A stretch of 5,520 nt of DNA from Candidatus Pacearchaeota archaeon (GTDB lineage Archaea > Nanobdellota > Nanobdellia > Pacearchaeales > GW2011-AR1). A program made the position numbers and the translations under genes. The notes beneath the pieces are model-generated. The model was given only the letters and a program-made list of their open reading frames with translations, searched no databases and was not told the DNA's origin. The stretch is from positions 1 through 5,520 of the forward strand of contig JACQLL010000095.1 in the NCBI GenBank assembly GCA_016234025.1, read 5' to 3'. Positions 1 to 3,620 of this stretch are shown piece after piece. Positions within the stretch are counted from its first letter, which is position 1, and each line of letters opens with the position of its first letter.

Positions 1-29
1 CAACTAAGTTTCTCGGTGTTGGTTCCCTA

Positions 30-74
30 ATAGTCCACCAATAAAGCAACCGAAAGATTAAATTGGTGGACTAT
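30..74. repeat. 13-bp perfect inverted repeat with 19-nt loop
   Basis: The arms atagtccaccaat (30-42) and attggtggactat (62-74) are exact reverse complements, separated by 19 nt. As RNA this gives a stable hairpin. There is no T-run directly after the right arm on the plus strand; instead the arm runs into a TATA-like element (72-79). It could be an operator over that promoter, a processing hairpin, or a terminator for something on either strand outside the window. The symmetry is certain and the role is not. Confidence 0.8.
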
Positions 75-79
75 ATTTA
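72..79 (+). promoter_or_regulatory. TATA-like element upstream of the GC-rich block
   Basis: The sequence tatattta lies about 25 nt upstream of the point (about 98-101) where base composition jumps from AT-rich to GC-rich. That is the spacing expected from an archaeal TATA box to its start site. It overlaps the right arm of the inverted repeat by three bases. A second AT-rich candidate, gatataatt, sits at 88-96. Inference only; AT-rich spacers often contain such words. Confidence 0.3.
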
Positions 80-97
80 TGTCAGTTGATATAATTA

Positions 98-320
98 CGC
101 GCGTGGTCGCGAGGATGTGTGGGAGGTCGGAGGGGGTTGGTGGGAGGGGACGAGTTCCGTCTAACGCCGCGACGCCGAAGGAAAAGGCAGGGACTAGGTT
201 CACTATAGCGCCGCGCCGTCTCACAATCTACAAAACTCCGTCGTCGCGCCGTCTCCAAATCGGGCGCGGCTTCGAAATTCCGCAGCCGCAGAAACGGCGG
301 CTAAATTAAATTCAACAGAG
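98..320 (+). ncRNA. Candidate structured RNA gene of unknown family (GC-rich block; ends and strand uncertain)
   Basis: Bases 101-300 contain 127 G+C (63.5%), far above the neighbouring genes. In AT-rich archaeal genomes such islands are usually structural RNAs. The open frames across it (plus 79-309, minus 27-224) give low-complexity, protein-unlike translations. Visible pairings include an 8-bp stem, 210-217 (gccgcgcc) with 263-270 (ggcgcggc); a 6-bp hairpin, 284-289 with 297-302; 168-174 (cgcgacg) with 242-248; and 153-158 with 190-195 (one G-U). Some of these exclude each other. An 11-nt word is repeated at 212-222 and 245-255. I looked for hallmark words of SRP RNA, RNase P RNA and 5S rRNA and did not find them. 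The plus strand is preferred because a TATA-like element lies about 25 nt upstream and a T6 run follows. The minus strand is also possible: the reverse complement of 321-330 reads ctataaaaaa, a good TATA box about 20-25 nt before the GC-rich part. Confidence 0.38.
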
Positions 321-326
321 TTTTTT
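321..326 (+). terminator. T6 run after the GC-rich block
   Basis: A run of six T follows the 284-302 hairpin after about 18 nt. Oligo-T tracts are sufficient terminators in many archaea, so this could end a plus-strand RNA. Read on the other strand, the same bases form ctataaaaaa, a credible TATA box for a minus-strand RNA, so its assignment depends on the strand of the RNA. Confidence 0.25.
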
Positions 327-409
327 ATAGCCCGCCTCACATTGCCGCAGCAGCAACGTCGTCAGCTAAATAACGCAAAGAAAAACAACAAAACCGAGGG
401 GACAGATAG
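327..409. other. Non-coding spacer with a second short GC-rich patch (about 331-366)
   Basis: Between the T6 run and the gltX promoter there is a short GC-rich patch (about 331-366) and then an A-rich stretch (367-395). I see no convincing ORF, tRNA or strong hairpin here. The patch could be the far end of the preceding RNA gene if that gene is longer than marked, or the 5' part of a minus-strand RNA. Confidence 0.4.
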
Positions 410-419
410 CTTTTTATAA
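410..419 (+). promoter_or_regulatory. TATA box of gltX (leaderless transcript)
   Basis: The sequence ctttttataa is centred about 25 nt upstream of the gltX ATG, with a purine-rich gacagatag just before it as a possible BRE. No Shine-Dalgarno motif precedes the ATG (the preceding bases are ttacttcct). The spacing therefore predicts transcription starting at or within a few bases of the start codon, meaning a leaderless mRNA. Confidence 0.55.
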
Positions 420-439
420 TTTTTATATCATTACTTCCT

Positions 440-2095
440 ATGAAAAACCTGACAAAAGAAATCAAAGCATACGCTCTGAAAAATTCTCTTGAGTTCGGAA
501 ATGCAGAGCCCGGGAAAATTCTGCCGAAATTATTTCAGCATGGACTGGAAAAAGAAAACATAAAAAAAATCATGCCAAAAATTCTTGAGACAATAAAAGA
601 AATAAATTCCTTATCGGCAGAAGAAAAAGAAAAGTTATTTTCGAAGTATCATTCTTATGTTAAAGTCAGAGAAGAGAAAGATTCAGAGTTGCAGGAACTT
701 GAGAATGTAAGTAAAAAAATGGTTTTTCGTCTTGCTCCGTATCCTTCAGGTGCGCTGCACATCGGAAACGCTAAGACATTTATTCTTAACTCTTTATACG
801 CCGAAAAATACGGCGGAAAAACTCTTCTTGTAATGGACGACACAATTGGCAGTGCGGAAAAACAAATTATCCCGGAGTCATACAAACTAATCGAGGACGC
901 TTTCAATTGGCTGAAAATAAGATACACGAAACCAATAGTTTACAAATCAGACAGATTAAAAATTTACTATGACTGCGCTCTTGAATTAATAAAAAAAGAC
1001 AAAGCGTATGTTTGTCATTGTTCGCAGGAAGAACTGGGAAAGAACAGAAAGTTAGGCGTCGAGTGCGGCTGCAGGAACTTTCCGAAAGATATACAAAAAT
1101 TAAGGTGGGACGAGATGTTTAAAATGAAAGAGGGAGAAGCGGTGTTGAGGATAAAAACTAACATGATGCATTCTAATCCTGCATTTAGAGACCGCGTTTT
1201 GTTCAAAATTTCCGACAGAGAACATCCCCGCGTCGGAAAGAAGTATAGAGTCTGGCCGACGCTGGAAATGAGCTGGGCAATTGATGACCACTTGCTCGGC
1301 ATAACTCACATCATTCGTGGAATTGACTTGCAAATAGAAACCGAAATGGAAAAATTTATTTGGGATATTTTTAACTGGAAGCACCCAGAGACAATTCATA
1401 CAGGCCTCGTGAATTTAAAAGGCGTCGGAGCCAAGATATCAAAGTCGAAAGCGCAGGAAGAAATCAAGTCGAAAAAGTTCACTGGCTGGGATGACCCAAG
1501 GACATGGAGCATACAAAGTCTTCGGAAACGCGGAATTAGAAGCGAAGCAATCAGAGAGTTCGTAAAAGAAATAGGACTGAACAAACAAAACATATCTGCT
1601 CCGATTGAAAACCTATATTCTATAAACAGAAAAATGATTGACTCTGCTTCGAACAGATACTCTTTCATCTTTAATCCAATAGAGCTAAAAATAGAGAAAC
1701 GACCGGCGATGAAAAAAACAAGAATTCCAATTCATCCCGACAAACCTGAAGAAAGAGAAGTCAAAGTGGGAGAGATATTCGTCTCTGCGAGCGACTGTGA
1801 AAAATATAAAGGAAATGAAATACGTCTTCTGCATCTGTTCAATATCAAGTTAAAGAAAGATGGCGCGGCAGAATTCACGTCGCTGGAAAATAAAGACCTC
1901 CCCAAAATAAACTGGGTTTCTGAAAAAGTCGATTGCGAAATCCTGATGCCTGATGGGGAAATAGTTAAAGGCGTTGCTGATTCAGGTATCAAAAGATTAA
2001 AAAAGGCAGAAACCATACAATTTGAGAGGTTTGGTTTTGTGACTATGGAAAATGGGGAGGGCAAAGGTTTTAAATTCTCGTTTGCTCATAATTAA
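440..2095 (+). CDS. gltX: Glutamyl-tRNA synthetase, archaeal type
   Basis: A cytoplasmic class I aminoacyl-tRNA synthetase that charges tRNA(Glu) with glutamate using ATP. In archaea without GlnRS it usually also mischarges tRNA(Gln) for GatDE. The 551 aa length is normal for the archaeal/eukaryotic-like class. Residues 8-70 form the archaeal N-terminal helical region (YALKN, then NSLSAEEKE). The Rossmann catalytic core starts about 95 with RLAPYPSG and the HIGH-type motif HIGN (107-110). The signature WAIDDHLLGITHIIRG spans 279-294. The KMSKS-type loop is KISKSK (332-337), followed by the family's GWDDPR (349-354). The all-beta anticodon-binding part spans about 415-545. CxC at 192-194 and again at 209-211 may bind zinc. 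The usual E/DDTD motif reads DDTIGS here (133-138), losing one Asp. The ATG at 440 fits the TATA box position. The family call is secure; the tRNA(Gln) role is inferred. Confidence 0.95.
   Translation: MKNLTKEIKAYALKNSLEFGNAEPGKILPKLFQHGLEKENIKKIMPKILETIKEINSLSAEEKEKLFSKYHSYVKVREEKDSELQELENVSKKMVFRLAPYPSGALHIGNAKTFILNSLYAEKYGGKTLLVMDDTIGSAEKQIIPESYKLIEDAFNWLKIRYTKPIVYKSDRLKIYYDCALELIKKDKAYVCHCSQEELGKNRKLGVECGCRNFPKDIQKLRWDEMFKMKEGEAVLRIKTNMMHSNPAFRDRVLFKISDREHPRVGKKYRVWPTLEMSWAIDDHLLGITHIIRGIDLQIETEMEKFIWDIFNWKHPETIHTGLVNLKGVGAKISKSKAQEEIKSKKFTGWDDPRTWSIQSLRKRGIRSEAIREFVKEIGLNKQNISAPIENLYSINRKMIDSASNRYSFIFNPIELKIEKRPAMKKTRIPIHPDKPEEREVKVGEIFVSASDCEKYKGNEIRLLHLFNIKLKKDGAAEFTSLENKDLPKINWVSEKVDCEILMPDGEIVKGVADSGIKRLKKAETIQFERFGFVTMENGEGKGFKFSFAHN
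2068..2074 (+). promoter_or_regulatory. Possible TATA box of the pilin-like gene, inside the end of gltX
   Basis: The sequence ttttaaa lies near the 3' end of the gltX reading frame, about 25 nt before position 2097. A start there would give a leader of about 20 nt that includes the strong Shine-Dalgarno site at 2108-2115. The alternative is co-transcription with gltX, since the intergenic gap is only 23 nt. Confidence 0.3.
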
Positions 2096-2107
2096 ATACA
2101 AAGTGAA

Positions 2108-2115
2108 AGGAGGTG
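2108..2115 (+). promoter_or_regulatory. Strong Shine-Dalgarno site of the pilin-like gene
   Basis: The sequence aggaggtg, a near-perfect complement to the CCUCC at the 3' end of 16S rRNA, has its GGAGG core 5 nt before the ATG at 2119. It fixes the start codon. It is the only strong Shine-Dalgarno site in the window; gltX, the CYTH gene and rps10 have none. Confidence 0.8.
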
Positions 2116-2118
2116 TAA

Positions 2119-2556
2119 ATGGAAAATAAAAAAGGTCTAAGCGATATCATTGCTACTGTTCTTATAGTCCTACTTGCCTTGGCTGCTGTCGCAGTTGTCT
2201 GGAGTTTCATCCAGCCAGCAATCAAAAATACCGGTGGCTCTATTGACCTGCAAACAAAATGCCTTAACACAGAGGTCAAACCAACTGCATGTACTGTAAC
2301 TGGCGGAACAGGAACAGTTAATATTCAGCTTGTCAAAGGAGAAGCTACGAAAGTTGTCGCAGTAATTGAAGACAGTTTAGGAGCAACTTATGTTGGAGAA
2401 ACAGATGCACCAAATCCTTTAGCTACAAAGAGTGTTTCAGTACCAAGTGTCGGCAGTGCCAGCCCGTTTAATGCTAAAGCCGCAGCAATCGTCTCTGACG
2501 CCGAAGGAAACACCGCCACATGCGATGTCGGTCTTGTACAAATTACTTGCTTATAA
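2119..2556 (+). CDS. Archaeal type IV pilin/archaellin-like protein with class III signal sequence
   Basis: A predicted 145-aa secreted pilin-like subunit. Residues 1-6 (MENKKG) are a short positively charged leader ending in the KKG-LS site cut by archaeal prepilin peptidase (PibD/FlaK type), presumably after Gly6. Residues 7-28 (starting LSDIIATVLIVLL) are the hydrophobic helix that anchors the precursor in the membrane and packs in the filament core. The remaining ~115 residues look beta-rich, with many Thr, Val and Ala, and carry four Cys (48, 58, 135, 144) that could form two disulfides. Small proteins of this pattern are very common in DPANN archaea, where the target structure is mostly unknown. 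A strong Shine-Dalgarno site and a T-rich tract bracket the gene, so it can be expressed on its own and at high level. Whether it forms pili, adhesins or single surface proteins cannot be told from the sequence. No other pilus genes are present here. Confidence 0.85.
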   Translation: MENKKGLSDIIATVLIVLLALAAVAVVWSFIQPAIKNTGGSIDLQTKCLNTEVKPTACTVTGGTGTVNIQLVKGEATKVVAVIEDSLGATYVGETDAPNPLATKSVSVPSVGSASPFNAKAAAIVSDAEGNTATCDVGLVQITCL

Positions 2557-2559
2557 AAA
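2551..2559 (+). promoter_or_regulatory. Possible TATA box of the CYTH gene
   Basis: The sequence ttataaaaa overlaps the stop codon of the pilin-like gene. It would place a transcription start around 2580, giving a leader of about 15 nt without a Shine-Dalgarno motif before the ATG at 2595. The following T-rich tract also contains weaker TATA-like words that would fit a fully leaderless start. Confidence 0.35.
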
Positions 2560-2565
2560 TAATCA

Positions 2566-2589
2566 TTTTTTATTTTAATTTCTATTTTT
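2566..2589 (+). terminator. T-rich tract ending the pilin-like transcript
   Basis: Directly after the pilin-like gene come T6 (2566-2571), T4 (2573-2576) and T5 (2585-2589) within 24 nt, with no hairpin. Multiple oligo-T runs of this sort are typical archaeal terminators. It would separate the pilin-like transcript from the CYTH gene. Confidence 0.45.
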
Positions 2590-2594
2590 GTAAG

Positions 2595-3125
2595 ATGATA
2601 GAGGTAGAGTCAAAAATCAAAGTCAGGAATCCGAAAGAAATTCGTCGAAGAATCAGAGATTTCGCAAAGTTTTCGGGAAAGGAAGAAAAAATCGACGATT
2701 ATTATGCTCTTAATACAAATCATTACCCAAAAAAAAGTTTGAGGATACGGAAAAGAAAAGGAATCTATGAAGTTAATTTCAAGCAAAGGATTTCTTATAA
2801 GAAAGGCATCCACGCAAAAAAGGAAAGTGAGTTTAATGTTTCCGACATAAAAAATTTTGTTGAACTGATAAAGGACTTCGGTTTCAGGAAATGGCTGAGA
2901 AAAGAGAAGTTATCTGAAGTTTATACGATTAAAAAAAATTTTCATGTTGAGCTAAACAAAGTTAAAAATCTCGGCTGGTTTCTTGAAGTGGAATACCTCG
3001 CGGAAGAAAATGAGATTGCCGAAGCCAGAAGAGAAGTTGTAAGGATAATGCGTCTTCTTGGGCTGAAGAAGAAAGATGTAGTAAAAGAGGGCTATACGAA
3101 AATGCTTTGGGATAAAATTCATTAG
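2595..3125 (+). CDS. CYTH-domain protein (class IV adenylate cyclase / triphosphatase-like)
   Basis: A 176-aa cytoplasmic protein of the CYTH superfamily, whose members form an eight-stranded tunnel and act on triphosphates with divalent metal (adenylate cyclase CyaB, thiamine triphosphatase, inorganic triphosphatase). The hallmark ExExK motif is at residues 3-7 (EVESK) at the very N-terminus, as usual. The expected charged strands follow: LRIRKRKG (49-56), NFKQR (61-65), KESEF (76-80), a basic segment around 98-105, and the paired acidic strand FLEVEY (129-134). Near the C-terminus GYTKML (166-171) resembles the family's SYxxLL ending. All 176 residues fit a single complete domain. The ATG at 2595 is chosen because the motif begins two codons later; an in-frame ATG at 2520 would overlap the pilin-like gene and add a non-homologous Phe/Tyr-rich tail. 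Many archaeal members are annotated CyaB, but which triphosphate is used here cannot be decided. Confidence 0.88.
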   Translation: MIEVESKIKVRNPKEIRRRIRDFAKFSGKEEKIDDYYALNTNHYPKKSLRIRKRKGIYEVNFKQRISYKKGIHAKKESEFNVSDIKNFVELIKDFGFRKWLRKEKLSEVYTIKKNFHVELNKVKNLGWFLEVEYLAEENEIAEARREVVRIMRLLGLKKKDVVKEGYTKMLWDKIH

Positions 3126-3152
3126 CGTTCACAATAAAAAATTTTGTCGAAA

Positions 3153-3164
3153 GAACAAATGTTC
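3153..3164. repeat. Short palindrome upstream of rps10
   Basis: gaaca-aa-tgttc is a 5-bp inverted repeat with a 2-nt centre, about 15 nt upstream of the rps10 TATA box. It could be a small regulator-binding site, or chance. The same tgttc/gaaca words recur in the repeat structure at the other end of rps10. Confidence 0.35.
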
Positions 3165-3179
3165 CTTGACATAAGAAAG

Positions 3180-3187
3180 TTTAAAAA
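3180..3187 (+). promoter_or_regulatory. TATA box of rps10 (leaderless)
   Basis: The sequence tttaaaaa is preceded by the purine-rich ataagaaag (possible BRE). Its centre is about 25 nt upstream of the tandem ATG codons at 3206 and 3209, predicting a leaderless mRNA. There is no Shine-Dalgarno motif in the bases before the start. Confidence 0.5.
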
Positions 3188-3190
3188 GAG

Positions 3191-3197
3191 TTTTTTT
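3191..3197 (+). terminator. T7 run in the CYTH-rps10 spacer
   Basis: Seven T in a row lie 66 nt after the CYTH stop codon and between the rps10 TATA box and its start. It could terminate CYTH read-through transcripts just before rps10 begins. No stable hairpin adjoins it. Confidence 0.3.
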
Positions 3198-3205
3198 CTA
3201 AGTTG

Positions 3206-3517
3206 ATGATGGCTAGAGTAAGAATAAAATTGAACAGCATCGAAATAGCTGCGATTAATTCAGTTATTGAGATGATAAAGGGAATCACGGACAGAGCAGG
3301 AGTAGCAGTCAGGGGACCGATTCCATTGCCTACAAAAAGATTCAAAGTCACGACGAGAAAATCACCATGCGGCGACGGAACAGCGACTTTCGACAGATTT
3401 GAGATGCGTGTCCACCGGAGAATCATTGACATACCTGCAGAAGATAGAATCTTGCATCCTATAATGAAATTACAAATCCCGCGCTCTGTTCAAATAAAGA
3501 TAGAGATGAAAGATTGA
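3206..3517 (+). CDS. rps10: Small ribosomal subunit protein uS10
   Basis: A 103-aa protein of the 30S head; the length is typical for archaeal uS10. Conserved blocks are ARVRIKL (3-9), GPIPLPTK (37-44), RKSPCGDGT (51-59) leading into FEMRVHRR (65-72), and the C-terminal strand IPRSVQIKIEM (91-101). Two ATG codons stand in tandem (3206, 3209), preceded by an in-frame TTG at 3203. A leaderless start from the TATA box at 3180 fits either ATG, and the family normally begins with Met-Ala-Arg-like residues. In many archaea this gene follows EF-1A; here it follows a CYTH gene after 80 nt and has its own promoter. Its last 31 nt, from the third base of codon 94 through the stop, are duplicated exactly downstream (3551-3581). 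Confidence 0.95.
   Translation: MMARVRIKLNSIEIAAINSVIEMIKGITDRAGVAVRGPIPLPTKRFKVTTRKSPCGDGTATFDRFEMRVHRRIIDIPAEDRILHPIMKLQIPRSVQIKIEMKD
3487..3517 (+). repeat. 31-nt direct repeat, copy 1 (3' end of rps10)
   Basis: From tgttcaaataaag to the TGA stop of rps10, this 31-nt segment is identical to 3551-3581. It encodes the last nine residues of uS10 and its stop codon. Confidence 0.95.
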
Positions 3518-3518
3518 G

Positions 3519-3561
3519 TTATTTGAACACCAGCGATATCAATCGTGCAGTGTTCAAATAA
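3519..3561. repeat. 12-bp inverted repeat between and into the direct repeats
   Basis: ttatttgaacac (3519-3530) is the exact reverse complement of gtgttcaaataa (3550-3561), with a 19-nt loop. Its first 11 bases are also complementary to the start of repeat copy 1 (3487-3497), so two mutually exclusive hairpins are possible. Lying between two convergent genes, the structure could act as a terminator or RNA-stabilising element. No T-run follows it on the plus strand. Confidence 0.8.
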
Positions 3562-3581
3562 AGATAGAGATGAAAGATTGA
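3551..3581 (+). repeat. 31-nt direct repeat, copy 2 (intergenic)
   Basis: An exact copy of the 3' end of rps10, 33 nt after the gene's stop and in a different frame, so it is not translated as part of uS10. The copies are 64 nt apart. Perfect identity outside the coding region suggests a recent event or selection on the nucleic acid. Confidence 0.95.
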
Positions 3582-3620
3582 TTACCGCGCGGTCCATTCC
3601 ACTTCAAAATTGTCCTCATC
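3582..3620 (-). other. Out-of-frame continuation of the Hint protein's C-terminus
   Basis: Just before the annotated TGA at 3616-3618, the overlapping minus-strand frame reads QELDEDNFEVEWTAR and ends at TAA (3582-3584). This is an acidic, protein-like sequence in keeping with the EGEEYEVCLENYYD just upstream in the main frame. The main frame instead ends with the short tail TTRIG. A one-base indel between about 3618 and 3645 would join them. It may be a natural frameshift, a sequencing or assembly error, or coincidence. Confidence 0.4.

Noticed and set aside
21..40. 3' end of a tRNA (ggttccc ... ccacca)
   Set aside because: The T-loop, T-stem and acceptor pairing cannot be built at the required spacing; the CCACCA belongs to the inverted-repeat arm.
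27..224. Minus-strand 65-codon open frame overlapping the inverted repeat
   Set aside because: No recognisable motif, it reads through the hairpin arms, and it has neither a Shine-Dalgarno site nor a well-placed TATA box.
79..309. Plus-strand 76-codon open frame through the GC-rich block
   Set aside because: The translation is Arg/Pro/Gly-rich with no domain pattern; long frames arise easily in GC-rich sequence that is poor in stop codons.
98..330. RNase P RNA or SRP RNA in the GC-rich block
   Set aside because: A gagga at 111 and acagag at 315 faintly recall the RNase P conserved regions, but the full words and their P4 pairing are missing. No SRP helix 8 pattern with a GGAA loop and AGCAG is present on either strand.
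655..2064. Several minus-strand open frames opposite gltX
   Set aside because: They are antisense shadows of a well-conserved synthetase, with no motif or ribosome-binding site of their own.
2520..2594. Upstream in-frame ATG at 2520 for the CYTH protein
   Set aside because: It would overlap the pilin-like gene by 37 nt and add a Phe/Tyr/Ile-rich leader coded by the T-rich terminator tract. The ExExK motif belongs at the N-terminus, which fits the ATG at 2595.
3203..3205. TTG at 3203 as the uS10 start
   Set aside because: Two ATG codons follow directly, and the TATA spacing fits them at least as well.
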